Assembly (NCBI GenBank): GCA_019694135.1
Contig: JAIBCM010000002.1
Coordinates: forward strand, 416,261-480,260
Source of the DNA: Verrucomicrobiia bacterium
GTDB lineage: Bacteria; Verrucomicrobiota; Verrucomicrobiia; JADLBR01; JAIBCM01
Direction: 5' to 3'
DNA: 64,000 bases
Part shown: piece after piece, positions 1 through 8,478 of the stretch
Position numbering within the stretch: position 1 is the stretch's first letter
Layout: the number at the start of each line of letters is the position of its first letter
Program-made: the position numbers and the translations under genes
Notes under the pieces: generated by a model
The model's input: the letters and a program-made list of their open reading frames with translations, nothing else
The model's database searches: none
What the model was told of the DNA's origin: nothing

Positions 1-1
1 G

Positions 2-1420
2 ACGGAAGAAGATTTCATTGGCCGCTTCGATTATGGCTACAACCAAGTTCACCAACGCAAATGGGTCAAACGCAACCAACAAAAAGGCGACTACTATCAA
101 TACGATAAAATCGGACAAGTCACCACCATCGGTTACAACACTCCCGACATCAACAACATTAATCTATCAGAAAAAATCGAGGGTTTTCAATATGACGCAG
201 TAGGCAACCGACAAATCCAATCGATCACCAGCAATCAAAAAACTCAAACTAGCTATGGTGTTAATAACCTCAATCAATACACCACAACCTTCAGCGATCA
301 GCAGTCAGCATTCAGCTACGACGCTAACGGAAATTTAACAGCCGTGACTAGTAACCAATTGCCCGTAGCGAGCTACGTTTATGATAGTCAAAATCGATTA
401 ACCTCCGCCAACTCCGTGAACTCTGTGGCAAAGTTTTCCTACGATGCCCGCAATCGAGTGGTTAAACGCGAAATCAACGGCGTAGCCACCTACTATATTT
501 GGGACGGATGGAACCTCATCGAAGAACGCAAAGCCAATGGCGACTTAATCTATCGCTACATCCACGGCCCGCGTGTTGATGAATTGATTTCTCGCACCGA
601 CGCCAAGCAAGAAGCCATCTTCTACCACCACGATGCTCTGGGTAACGTCACTTATTTAACTAACCCAAAAGGTCAACTCATCGAACAATACGAATACGAT
701 GTTTTTGGCCAGCCGAAGATTTACAATGCTAGTCACCAATCACTTGTCACCAGTTACTATCAAAACCGCTTCCTCTTCACCGGCCGCGAATATTTACCCG
801 AACTCGGCCTTTACGACTATCGAAACCGCATTTATTCACCAAGTCTAGGAAGGTTCTTACAAACCGATCCTATCCGTTTCGATGCGGGAGATGTGAATCT
901 TTATAGGTATGTTGGTAATGATCCGGTGGATTGGGTGGATCCGAATGGATTAGCTCCTTTTGGATCCCCTGGAACAGCAGATACTAATAATTGGGCGCCA
1001 GGAGAATTGTCTGAGCTTTATGGTTATTCTTCAGAGGAAGCACAAGCAGAAAATGCCGATCAGAAAAAAATGATCGATGCTCATAGTGATATGATGAAAG
1101 ATATAGTAGGCACAACTATACCTGCAAAAACTATACCTGAAAAAATTGCTAAATGGATTGCTCAAAAGATTTGGAAAAAAACCGATCCAGGAGAAAAACC
1201 AAGAAAACCAAAACCACCCGGGCCACCAAAACCACCAAAACCACCAAAACCTAAGCCCTCCAAGCCGCCCGGGCCACAACCGCCACCAAACAATTCTCCC
1301 TTGGGTTGCCGGACATATGAAACCTATGAATATGACGGATGTGGAAATTGTAAAACACGAACGATTCATACGGTTTGTAATGATGGTAGTCAGTCTTTTG
1401 TGGTTTATGAGTGTGAGTAA
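2..1420 (+). CDS. Rhs-repeat protein, 3' part (5' end outside window)
   Basis: The frame is open from the left edge with no stop, so this is the C-terminal ~470 residues of a longer gene. It carries YD-type repeats (FDYGYNQ, FQYDAVGNR, FSYDANGNL, YVYDSQNRL, FSYDARNRV) and the Rhs-associated core motifs YDYRNRIYSPSLGRF and NLYRYVGNDPV..DPNG. By family knowledge such proteins are large secreted or surface shells carrying variable C-terminal tips, often toxins. Past the core (after position ~955) the tip is short: a helical stretch, a P/K-rich linker (about 1190-1290) and a ~40-residue tail with five cysteines (GCGNC, then two more). I recognise no toxin domain. A small membrane protein follows 17 bp downstream. 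The Rhs identity is secure; a toxin function for this tip is not shown. Confidence 0.9.
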   Translation, partial: TEEDFIGRFDYGYNQVHQRKWVKRNQQKGDYYQYDKIGQVTTIGYNTPDINNINLSEKIEGFQYDAVGNRQIQSITSNQKTQTSYGVNNLNQYTTTFSDQQSAFSYDANGNLTAVTSNQLPVASYVYDSQNRLTSANSVNSVAKFSYDARNRVVKREINGVATYYIWDGWNLIEERKANGDLIYRYIHGPRVDELISRTDAKQEAIFYHHDALGNVTYLTNPKGQLIEQYEYDVFGQPKIYNASHQSLVTSYYQNRFLFTGREYLPELGLYDYRNRIYSPSLGRFLQTDPIRFDAGDVNLYRYVGNDPVDWVDPNGLAPFGSPGTADTNNWAPGELSELYGYSSEEAQAENADQKKMIDAHSDMMKDIVGTTIPAKTIPEKIAKWIAQKIWKKTDPGEKPRKPKPPGPPKPPKPPKPKPSKPPGPQPPPNNSPLGCRTYETYEYDGCGNCKTRTIHTVCNDGSQSFVVYECE

Positions 1421-1437
1421 AATTAATTAGAAAATAT

Positions 1438-1767
1438 ATGGTAAATTTTTTATCTTGGTCTTTAACGATTAGTTATCCAATAGCCAATTTGCTATTAGCT
1501 ATTTTATTTATTTATCATGCGCGGTCTTTACCTTATCGCTGCATATTTATAATATTGGGTGTTTCTTCACTTATCGGTGGGTGTGTCCAATTTCTTGATC
1601 TTTTACTGCGCTTGCAAAAAGCTTGGGAAATAGTGTTAATTAATCAAGAGTTAGCTAGACAACTCTGGTGGATACGAGTTCCCTTGGATTTATTATCTAC
1701 AGCTTTTTATGTTTTAGCTATTTTTTTATTGATTCAAAAAATGAAGAAGTTTTATGGAGCGAATTAA
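1438..1767 (+). CDS. Small membrane protein, possible Rhs-tip partner
   Basis: This 109-residue protein has about three hydrophobic segments (roughly residues 8-26, 32-55 and 82-102) and a short basic C-terminus. I do not recognise the family. It starts 17 bp after the Rhs stop on the same strand and so is probably co-transcribed. Rhs-tip genes are usually followed at once by a small cognate immunity gene, and the same layout (tail, then small membrane ORF) recurs twice downstream. An immunity or anchoring role is therefore reasonable, but it is inferred only from position. Confidence 0.6.
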   Translation: MVNFLSWSLTISYPIANLLLAILFIYHARSLPYRCIFIILGVSSLIGGCVQFLDLLLRLQKAWEIVLINQELARQLWWIRVPLDLLSTAFYVLAIFLLIQKMKKFYGAN

Positions 1768-1776
1768 ATTAGCTGA

Positions 1777-2076
1777 CACTCCATCCGTTTTGAAATCACT
1801 CCACCTGGAGGCTTTGGGGCTGAAGGAGGTGGCGGCTTAAATCCTTTAGCTCGTAATAACAATAATGGCGGTGGCGGCGGAGGTGGTGGGGGTAATCGAG
1901 GTGGCGGCAATAATAATAAAAGATCAAAACCTGGCCCACCTTCAGATTTATGGGAATACGAAAGTGAATCTGAAATACCTCCTTGTGCGAAAGAGTGCCA
2001 TTACATTAACAAACGCAATGGTGAAACAGCCACCATTAGAGTGTCAATTGATGAATCCTGTCCATCTACACCTTAA
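1777..2076 (+). pseudogene. Orphan Rhs C-terminal tail 1
   Basis: The frame opens after a stop at 1774 with no convincing start codon. It reads IRFEITPPGGFG, then a Gly/Asn-rich linker, then a ~55-residue tail ending in ESCPSTP. The opening IRF matches the DPIRF position of the Rhs core in the gene upstream, so this looks like a displaced Rhs tip cut at the core boundary. Its tail resembles the main gene's tip: acidic/tyrosine-rich, with three cysteines (CAKEC, SC). Its last 174 bp are repeated nearly exactly at 2379-2552. It is probably silent unless recombined onto a full-length core. Confidence 0.6.
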
Positions 2077-2089
2077 TAATTCGTTTTAA

Positions 2090-2251
2090 ATGAAGAAAAA
2101 CGCTCAAAGAATTGTCTACATGATTGTAGCTTTTATCGTTTGTTTGGTTTCCATTTTTTTATATCGAGAAAAGATTGATGCCTTTGCTATTATATTTTCA
2201 TTGATTATATCAATTATTGTGGGATTTTTTAGAGTTTTGCCACCCATATAA
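2090..2251 (+). CDS. 53-residue two-helix membrane protein
   Basis: A short reading frame begins with ATG at 2090, 13 bp after the orphan tail stop. The product MKKNAQRIVYMIVAF... has two hydrophobic segments (about residues 9-24 and 31-48) and ends PPI. No strong Shine-Dalgarno is visible. Its place directly behind an Rhs tail matches the 109-residue membrane protein behind the full-length Rhs gene, which makes an immunity-like or tip-associated role possible. The sequence alone gives no function. Confidence 0.45.
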   Translation: MKKNAQRIVYMIVAFIVCLVSIFLYREKIDAFAIIFSLIISIIVGFFRVLPPI

Positions 2252-2309
2252 AAAGCAAAAAATTCAATGGACAGGTGTTTCCAATTCATAATGAAAAACA
2301 ACAAGATGC

Positions 2310-2552
2310 TTGAATAATAATATCAACATATTTTGGGGCAACATGAATGTGTCCAGCAGTTCTGACGATCAAAGTGGCGGCGGCAATAATAATAAAAGAT
2401 CAAAACCTGGCCCACCTTCAGATTTATGGGAATACGAAAGTGAATCTGAAATACCTCCTTGTGCGGAAGAGTGCCATTACATTAACAAACGCAATGGTGA
2501 AACAGCCACCATTAGAGTGTCAATTGATGAGTCATGTCCGGCGACACCTTAA
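2310..2552 (+). pseudogene. Orphan Rhs C-terminal tail 2
   Basis: This frame encodes the same Gly/Asn linker and KRSKPGPPSDLWEYES tail as orphan tail 1 and ends ESCPATP. It is open from about 2295, and only a weak TTG at 2310 could start it. The upstream part differs from tail 1, so only the terminal ~58 codons are shared. It is best read as a second displaced Rhs tip produced by duplication. The few differences (for example CAEEC for CAKEC) indicate a fairly recent event. Confidence 0.55.
2379..2552 (+). repeat. Near-identical copy of 1903-2076
   Basis: A 174-bp block matches 1903-2076 with only a handful of substitutions, mostly in the last 40 bp. It begins in the Gly/Asn-codon run and ends at the stop codon of the orphan Rhs tail. 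It is long enough to support homologous recombination between the two tails, which would delete the small membrane ORF at 2090. Confidence 0.9.
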
Positions 2553-2562
2553 AATTTATAAG

Positions 2563-2661
2563 ATGAAAAAACTCAAAAAATTATTAATAGGGCCCTCATT
2601 AGTGATTATTGCTATTAATGGGGTTATTAATGGGGTCATTATTAATGGGGTCAACTCTTGA
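2563..2661 (+). CDS. 32-residue hydrophobic ORF after orphan tail 2
   Basis: ATG at 2563 opens a frame reading MKKLKKLLIGPSLVIIAING followed by short NGV repeats, with a stop inside the tandem repeat. It has one hydrophobic helix after a basic start, and it lies 10 bp behind the second orphan Rhs tail. It may be a membrane protein truncated by the repeat insertion, or not a gene at all. Confidence 0.25.
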   Translation: MKKLKKLLIGPSLVIIAINGVINGVIINGVNS

Positions 2662-2844
2662 TTCTTGACGAAAAAGTGGCCTGAGAATAACGCCAATGGA
2701 TGCGAAAATGGTACAGAGCAAAGCGTTGAGCGGTACTTGTCATTATTAATGGGGTCAACTCTTGATTCTTGACGAAAAAGTGGCCTGAGAATAACGCCAA
2801 TGGATGCGAAAATGGTACAGAGCAAAGCGTTGAGCGGTACTTGT
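2637..2844 (+). repeat. Exact 104-bp tandem duplication
   Basis: Positions 2637-2740 and 2741-2844 are two identical consecutive units. Each starts CATTATTAATGGGGTCAAC and ends GCGGTACTTGT. Shorter ATTAATGGGGT copies precede the first unit (about 2612-2640), so the expansion seems to have started from this motif. No reading frame is shared across both units. The GGGGTCAACTCTTGATTC part resembles sequences that I associate, from memory only, with REP-associated transposase loci. Confidence 0.9.
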
Positions 2845-2991
2845 TAAAATAAAAATTTTCTAGTGCACGAAGCAACAAATTTTTGGCAGATTATGGTAAC
2901 GGAATCATAGCATGATTATTGACGTAAAATGAAAAGCGAAATAAAAGATCAGTGATTCATTGTTAGATTTTAATAACGATGACAATAGCAT

Positions 2992-3954
2992 ATGAAAGCG
3001 ATTGATTTACGTTTTGATTCCAGTCGATTCCCGCAACGTTATGAAGCGGCTTTTAAGCAAAATTTAAGAGAGCGCTGTTTTGATGCGAAATGGCATTATG
3101 AAACACCGAAACAGGTCGCGGCTTGGTTGCGCGTGCATGAAGTTTATTCGCCGGCTCGAACTGATAAAGAAGTGCAAAGAATTTATCAAGATGCTTTTGA
3201 AACATTGAGCCGTAGATCTTGGAAACAGGTTGTGAGTTTGGGTTGTGGCGGGGCGCAAAAAGATGTCGCGCTCTTTACTAAAATCGCTCAAGACGTTTCG
3301 GGCAGTTTGCCGACTTATACTGCGATTGATATTGGCAGTGCGATGGCGTTGACAGCTTTGTTAGCGATGCGCACGAGTTTTCCTCAACTCAAAACTTTTG
3401 GAGTGGTTGCGGATTTGGTGAATGTTGAGGAAGTTGATTCTTTAAGTGATGCGGACACATTGTTTTTGCTTTTTGGATTAATTCCGAATTTGGAGCCGCC
3501 GGCCTTTTTAAAACTTTTGCAAAGATGGAAAATAGAAAATGGGTTGATAAGTGTCAATTTGGCTTCGGAGAGGAAAATGAAAGAGATTTTACCTCAGTAT
3601 GATAATCTTCTCACCAAGCAATGGCTAAGTCTTTTGCCACAAGATTTAGGTTTTACAGTAAGGCCTGAAGAAATTGAAATTGCGTGGCAGTCCTGTCCCC
3701 ATTTCCCTGAGCTTTGTCGGATTGAGGCTAGTTATTATCTTCGTGAAGACACTGAAATCTATTTTGCGGGAGAAACCTTTTCCTTTAAAAAAGGAGAAAA
3801 GCTTCAACTGTTTTATTCTTATCGTTATACAACAGATCAATTTGCATCGTGGTTGAAATCGGAAAAGATTGAGATTGCGGACTCATGGATAGCTTCTTCG
3901 CAGGAGGAGGGTGTTTTTTGGATTGAAAAAATTATAAATTCCAGCCGCCGCTAG
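2992..3954 (+). CDS. EgtD-like SAM-dependent methyltransferase (Methyltransf_33)
   Basis: This 320-residue protein matches the histidine-specific methyltransferase fold. An N-terminal region ends in an LRVHEVYSPARTDKE segment, equivalent to the PEYY..RTE motif. It is followed by the SAM-binding loop VVSLGCGGAQKD (about residues 80-91), an acidic YTAIDIG strand, VVADL, and LFGLIPNLEP, equivalent to the GSTIGNFEP region. The C-terminus (GEKLQLFYSYRYT, then GVFWIEKI) fits the family's substrate domain. EgtD trimethylates histidine, but the family has other members, so the substrate is unknown. The last 23 bp overlap, tail to tail, the SDR gene of the opposite operon. No other ergothioneine gene is nearby. 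Confidence 0.75.
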   Translation: MKAIDLRFDSSRFPQRYEAAFKQNLRERCFDAKWHYETPKQVAAWLRVHEVYSPARTDKEVQRIYQDAFETLSRRSWKQVVSLGCGGAQKDVALFTKIAQDVSGSLPTYTAIDIGSAMALTALLAMRTSFPQLKTFGVVADLVNVEEVDSLSDADTLFLLFGLIPNLEPPAFLKLLQRWKIENGLISVNLASERKMKEILPQYDNLLTKQWLSLLPQDLGFTVRPEEIEIAWQSCPHFPELCRIEASYYLREDTEIYFAGETFSFKKGEKLQLFYSYRYTTDQFASWLKSEKIEIADSWIASSQEEGVFWIEKIINSSRR

Positions 3955-4645
3955 CAATAAGATTGTTGCCCGTGTAATATTGCGATTTTTCATCCAAAAG
4001 AAAATCAATGGCGAAAAAGATATCTTCAAATTTTCCTAATCGGCCCGCGGGAATCGGTGGAGTTTGATCTAAATCTAAACTATTTTCCAAAATGCCAGGA
4101 GAGATCATGTTGACGGTGACGCCGTAGCGGGCTTCTTGCTTGGCAAAAGATTTGGTGAGGAGCAGAACACCGGTTTTCCCAATGTGGTAGGAAATGCCTA
4201 AGTTGCGTGGAGTGAGTTTTTGGCAACTGGAATCACCTAAATTAATGACACGGCCCTTTTTACTTTTTCGTAAATAGGGGAGTGCGGCGCGTGTGGTAAA
4301 GAAACAGGTCGTGGCAGTGCTGTGAAAATCGGTGTTCCATTCTTGTTCTGTCAGTTTCTCTAAAGTTTTGGGATGATAAAGGCCACTGCAATTGATTAAG
4401 GCGTCCAAGCGCCCGTAATGTTTTATGACTTGATTAATCAAATTTTTGGCTTCTTTCTCTTTTGTAAGATCTGCGCCAAAGTTTTTTGCGTCAGGCAATG
4501 TTTTTGCGAGTTTTTGCGCGTCTTTTTGGTGGGTGAAATAGTGAATTGCAACGGCAAAATTATTCTGTTTCAAATGCGTGGCGAGAGCGTGACCCAGAGA
4601 TCCTTTTTTTCCGGCACCGGTAATGAGGATGACTTTCTTTTTCAT
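3932..4645 (-). CDS. SDR oxidoreductase, pteridine-reductase-like
   Basis: This 237-residue short-chain dehydrogenase has the nucleotide-binding glycine motif TGAGKKGSLG at its N-terminus, NCSG at about residue 90, the catalytic Ser region LGDSS and the YHIGK catalytic Tyr/Lys pair, and it ends ASGGWNL. The TGAGKKGSLG loop and overall length resemble pteridine reductases (PTR1, FolM). A pterin substrate is supported by the preceding DHPS-like gene, whose stop lies 3 bp upstream. It is the last gene of a three-gene operon. The exact substrate is inferred, and a generic SDR is also possible. Confidence 0.75.
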   Translation of the reverse strand: MKKKVILITGAGKKGSLGHALATHLKQNNFAVAIHYFTHQKDAQKLAKTLPDAKNFGADLTKEKEAKNLINQVIKHYGRLDALINCSGLYHPKTLEKLTEQEWNTDFHSTATTCFFTTRAALPYLRKSKKGRVINLGDSSCQKLTPRNLGISYHIGKTGVLLLTKSFAKQEARYGVTVNMISPGILENSLDLDQTPPIPAGRLGKFEDIFFAIDFLLDEKSQYYTGNNLIASGGWNL

Positions 4646-4648
4646 TTT

Positions 4649-5539
4649 TTAACCCAGAGCGTTTAATGTTTTTATAACCGCTTTGACTTTAGCGATTTCG
4701 TGGGTGCGGAGCAAATCTGTTTTGCCAAGCAAAGCGAGCGTAGCAAAAAAAGGCTCTGCGCATCGGACTTCTTCTTCAAAATTTTCAAAGGCATGAGGTA
4801 GGGCATGACAAACCGGCCAGCCGAGTTGGCGTAAACGAAAAGTTTGAAGAAATATTTCCATTTGATATCGAATGCGACGCTCGCTGTCTTGGAGATTTTT
4901 GTAATAAAATCCTAATCCAGGATCGAGAAAAATTCTTTTTACACCTAGTTTTTGTGCGCGATCAATTTTGGGTAAAAAATAATCTTTCATAATGGTGATC
5001 ATATCGTTTGCAAAAGAAAAGTTGTCAACGGCACGCACATGAGCGCCTTGCACGTAACACAAAATTAAAGCGCCATCGTATTCTGCCACGGGACGATAAA
5101 GATCATCACTTTCAAAATTTCCAGTTAGATTTAAGACTGCAGCGCCTGCTTCAAAACAAGCTTGGGCCACTGCGGGTTGGTAAGTTTCGACACTTATTAA
5201 AATATTTTTTTGATTGAGCTCGCGAATGACAGGAATGAGGCGGCTGGTTTGTAATGTTTCATCGATTTGGGCGGCGTGATTTAAGGTGGATTCCGCGCCA
5301 ATATCGATGAGGTCTGCGCCTTGAAGTGTTAGGAGTTGACTTCGTTGAATGGCTTGATTTTCGGTGAGACAAACACTTTCTCGATACCAGGAATCAGGGG
5401 AAAGGTTAATCACGCCCATCAGGTGAGGTTGCTTTTGAAAATCAAAAATTTTATTTCGCAAAGTAAAAGCGGGAACCTTCACGCTCAGAGCGTCCGTGTA
5501 GCGATCTCGAAGTTCTGCAAGATAATTGAGATCGAGCAT
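4649..5539 (-). CDS. Dihydropteroate-synthase-like pterin-binding protein
   Basis: This 296-residue TIM-barrel protein carries recognisable DHPS landmarks: MGVINLSPDS (usually GIxNVTPDSF), GADLIDIGAEST, SVETYQP (usually SVDTYKP), AAVLNLTGN, DPGLGF and RTHE (usually RVHD). However, the SRKSF loop, whose lysine contacts pterin and p-aminobenzoate in classical FolP, is not visible; the region reads CHALPHAF. The usual Asp of SVDTY is Glu. It may therefore act on a different pterin or acceptor and not be the housekeeping FolP. It sits between an aminotransferase (5 bp upstream) and an SDR (3 bp downstream). Confidence 0.7.
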   Translation of the reverse strand: MLDLNYLAELRDRYTDALSVKVPAFTLRNKIFDFQKQPHLMGVINLSPDSWYRESVCLTENQAIQRSQLLTLQGADLIDIGAESTLNHAAQIDETLQTSRLIPVIRELNQKNILISVETYQPAVAQACFEAGAAVLNLTGNFESDDLYRPVAEYDGALILCYVQGAHVRAVDNFSFANDMITIMKDYFLPKIDRAQKLGVKRIFLDPGLGFYYKNLQDSERRIRYQMEIFLQTFRLRQLGWPVCHALPHAFENFEEEVRCAEPFFATLALLGKTDLLRTHEIAKVKAVIKTLNALG

Positions 5540-5544
5540 AGCGA

Positions 5545-6651
5545 TTAATAAAACTTTTTGATAGCCGCGACGATGCTAGCGAGTTCTTCCTCTTTGAGTT
5601 CTGGAAAAATGGGTAAAGCTAAAACTTCTTTCGCGGCGCGATCGGCTTCAGGAAAATCGCCTTCAGCGTGATTCAAGTCAGCAAAAGAAGGTTGGAGCGG
5701 AAGTGGGGAGGGATAATAGATGTCGGTGCCGATGCCTTGTTGTTGGAGATGGGCGCGCAAATCATCTCGACGTTGTGTGCGAATGACAAATTGGTTGTAG
5801 CTGTGAAATGCTTTGGCATGGGTAAGGGGCAATACTAAATCGCCAACATTTTTTAAGTGATCGAGATAATATTGCGCGTTTTTTCTGCGTTTTTCGATCC
5901 ATTGATCGACATATTTTAATTTGATATCCAGCACGAGTGCTTGAAGAGCGGCGAGGCGAAAGTTGCCGCCTAAAAGAAAATGAACATAGCGTTTTTCTGA
6001 ACCATGAACTCGTAAGGCGCGCACGATGCGAGCGAGTTTTTCGGATTGGGTAGTGATAAGGCCGCCTTCGCCAAAGGTGCCCAAATTTTTGGTGGGATAA
6101 AAACTGTAAGCGCCAAAGGTTCCGAAGGTTCCTACGGGTTGATTGTTCCAGCGCGATCCGAAGGCTTGTGCTGTATCTTCGATAAGGGGGAGTTGATGTT
6201 TTTCGCTTATCGCTAAAAGGGCATCTAAATCACAGCTTTGTCCGAAAAGATGCACGGGCATGATGGCTTTTGTTTTTGTTGTGATGGCGGTTTGAACAGC
6301 TTTGGGGTTGATGTTGAACGTGTCCGGTAAAATGTCGACAAATACTGGTTTGGCTCCCAGTCGTGCCACGACACTGGCGGTCGCGTAAAAGGTAAAAGCG
6401 GGCACGATAACTTCATCGCCGGGTCCGACTTCCAATGCCATGAGGGCGACTAGCAAGGCGTCGGTGCCACTGGAAATGGTGATGGCGGTTTGGCTGTGGA
6501 GATAGTCTTTAACATGATTTTCAAACGTTTCTACGGCTGGGCCTAGCACTAAACTTTGTTTTGGCAAAAACTGTTTGATCTGTTCTAAGATTTCAGATTC
6601 TAAAGCCGCATATTGGCGTGTGAGATCGAATTGTGGAATGGAAGTTGGCAC
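5545..6651 (-). CDS. DegT/DnrJ/EryC1-type PLP aminotransferase
   Basis: This 368-residue sugar-aminotransferase-family protein shows SSGTDALLVAL (cofactor phosphate site), VIVPAFTFYATA, IEDTAQAFGS, and the PLP lysine in YSFYPTKNLGTFGEGG at about residue 188. The GGNFRLAALQALVL segment is typical of the family. Such enzymes make amino sugars by transaminating nucleotide-keto-sugars, and some have other roles. It is the first gene of an operon with a DHPS-like protein and an SDR, and no sugar-nucleotide enzymes are nearby. The substrate here is therefore open, and the link to pterin-type genes is unusual. Confidence 0.88.
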   Translation of the reverse strand: MPTSIPQFDLTRQYAALESEILEQIKQFLPKQSLVLGPAVETFENHVKDYLHSQTAITISSGTDALLVALMALEVGPGDEVIVPAFTFYATASVVARLGAKPVFVDILPDTFNINPKAVQTAITTKTKAIMPVHLFGQSCDLDALLAISEKHQLPLIEDTAQAFGSRWNNQPVGTFGTFGAYSFYPTKNLGTFGEGGLITTQSEKLARIVRALRVHGSEKRYVHFLLGGNFRLAALQALVLDIKLKYVDQWIEKRRKNAQYYLDHLKNVGDLVLPLTHAKAFHSYNQFVIRTQRRDDLRAHLQQQGIGTDIYYPSPLPLQPSFADLNHAEGDFPEADRAAKEVLALPIFPELKEEELASIVAAIKKFY

Positions 6652-6848
6652 AGCGCATCGTATAGCGCAGGTTGCTAAAAGAAAAAAGTGGTAAATTTTA
6701 TATTAAGATGGTTGAGGTTAAATTATCACTTGCAATCGACGAGAAATATGACAAGCTAATAGTCAATCTAGGTATTTGCGTAATTTCCCAAAGATTTTCG
6801 CGCTAAATTTTTAATACAACTTAATTAATAAATCTTACTCATTCAATT

Positions 6849-8393
6849 ATGCCTTCTTACAAACCATTCAAACGCCGCAACCGAGGTCGCGGAGGTCATC
6901 GTCGCCGTGATGAGGGGCTGCCGGTTACGGATCCTGCGGAAGAGTTTAATCAGCAACAAGCCCGTGCGCAAGAAGCGGAAAGTGGTGCACCGGCTGCAAC
7001 GTCTTCGCCTTCAACTCCTGAAGGTAATGGAGGTGATTCGGGCGGTAATTATTCTGCAGCGGGTCCCAGTGATTATTTGCCATCCAGAGAAGAGGCTAGT
7101 GAGCAAGAGGTGAGAGCACAACGACCGGGCAAGCGATTGCATTTGGGCGATTTGCAGGATATGTCGATTCCCGATCTTCAGGAGCTGGCTAGTAAAGAGT
7201 TTGAAATTGAAAATTACGGTAGGCTTCGCAAGCACGAATTGATTTTTGAAATTTTGAAGCGTAACAGCTATCGCAGCGGTGTTATGACCGCTGAAGGTGT
7301 CGTGGAACGGTTGAATGAAGGCTATGGTTTTGTGCGATCGCCGCGTTTTAGTTATGCGCCGTCTCCTGATGATATTTATGTACCGCCTTCTTTGATTCGT
7401 CGTTATAATTTGAAGACGGGCGATTTGGTTTCTGGCGAAATTCGCGCGCCAAAAGATAAGGAACGCTATTTTGCGTTAGTGAAAATTGATAAAATTGAAG
7501 GAAAACCTGCAGAACAATTGCAAGCAAAGATTCACTTCGATAATTTAACTCCGCTTTTTCCGAATCGTCGAATTGTTTTGGAAAGTAAGCCGGAAGAATA
7601 TGCGATGCGTGCGGTGGATTTGATTGCGCCGGTAGGATTTGGTCAACGCGGTTTGATTGTGGCGCCGCCACGTGTTGGGAAAACGATTTTGATGCAAAAA
7701 ATCGCCAACGCCATTACCAAAAATCATCCTGATGCTTATTTGATTGTTTTGTTGATTGATGAGCGTCCGGAAGAAGTGACGGATATGGAACGCTCCGTGA
7801 AAGGCGAGGTCATTAGCTCGACTTTTGATGAGGCGCCAGAGCGACACGTGCAGGTTTCTGAAATTGTCATCGAGCGGGCGCGACGTTTGGCGGAGCAGAA
7901 AGTGGATGTGGTCATTTTGCTGGATAGCATTACCCGTTTGGCTCGGGCTTATAATACGATTCAGCCGCACAGTGGTAAAATTCTTTCCGGCGGTGTGGAT
8001 GCCAATGCGTTGCATAAACCCAAACGTTTCTTCGGGGCTGCGCGAAACATCGAAGAAGGGGGTAGTATCACGATTTTAGCCACGGCTTTGATTGAAACAG
8101 GTTCGACAATGGACACGGTGATTTTTGAAGAGTTCAAAGGTACGGGAAATATGGAACTCAATTTGGATCGCGCGTTATCGGATCGGCGCGTTTATCCTGC
8201 AGTTAACATTTCCAAATCTGGCACTCGCAAGGAAGATTTGCTTTATCACAAAGATGAAATGCCGCGAGTTCATATTTTACGCAAAGCCCTGAGCAGTGTT
8301 CCTCCCGTGGAAGCGATGGAGTTGTTGTTGGAACGATTGAAAAAAACCAAGAGCAATGCGGAATTTTTAATGACGATGAATCTCAAGGAGTAG
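6849..8393 (+). CDS. rho: Transcription termination factor Rho
   Basis: Rho is the hexameric RNA helicase that ends transcription at Rho-dependent sites. The 514-residue protein has an Arg/Gly-rich disordered N-terminus (residues ~1-95, starting [16 protein letters not shown]), a Rho_N helical domain (~97-140), an OSB-fold RNA-binding domain (GYGFVRSP at ~157, [11 protein letters not shown]), Walker A APPRVGKT (~271), Walker [14 protein letters not shown] (~352-364) and the R-loop/Q-loop region [19 protein letters not shown]. The N-terminal extension explains the length over E. coli Rho (419). The gene stands alone after a 197-bp AT-rich gap. Confidence 0.98.
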   Translation: MPSYKPFKRRNRGRGGHRRRDEGLPVTDPAEEFNQQQARAQEAESGAPAATSSPSTPEGNGGDSGGNYSAAGPSDYLPSREEASEQEVRAQRPGKRLHLGDLQDMSIPDLQELASKEFEIENYGRLRKHELIFEILKRNSYRSGVMTAEGVVERLNEGYGFVRSPRFSYAPSPDDIYVPPSLIRRYNLKTGDLVSGEIRAPKDKERYFALVKIDKIEGKPAEQLQAKIHFDNLTPLFPNRRIVLESKPEEYAMRAVDLIAPVGFGQRGLIVAPPRVGKTILMQKIANAITKNHPDAYLIVLLIDERPEEVTDMERSVKGEVISSTFDEAPERHVQVSEIVIERARRLAEQKVDVVILLDSITRLARAYNTIQPHSGKILSGGVDANALHKPKRFFGAARNIEEGGSITILATALIETGSTMDTVIFEEFKGTGNMELNLDRALSDRRVYPAVNISKSGTRKEDLLYHKDEMPRVHILRKALSSVPPVEAMELLLERLKKTKSNAEFLMTMNLKE

Positions 8394-8394
8394 T

Positions 8395-8476
8395 GACAGG
8401 TGACAAGCAACTGGTGGCTAGTTATGCATAATTATTGCCAATCACCGGTTAACCGTCACTAGTCACGAATCACTAA
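8395..8476. repeat. Imperfect inverted repeat between rho and pepA
   Basis: GTGACAGGTGAC on the left and GTCACTAGTCAC on the right form an imperfect palindrome, with CTGGTGG and AATCACCGG also partly complementary. It fills the gap between two same-strand genes and lacks a T-tract, so it is more like an intergenic palindromic repeat than an intrinsic terminator. A similar CTAGTTATG string occurs near 54733. Confidence 0.5.
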
Positions 8477-8478
8477 AT

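Noticed and set aside
1031..1369. Reverse-strand frame of 112 codons inside the Rhs gene
   Set aside because: It is antisense to the proline/lysine-codon linker and consists of Trp/Phe/Gly runs, a shadow of the CCA/AAA repeats.
2556..2878. Two reverse-strand frames over the tandem repeat
   Set aside because: They simply translate the 104-bp repeat twice and lack start signals or similarity to a known protein.
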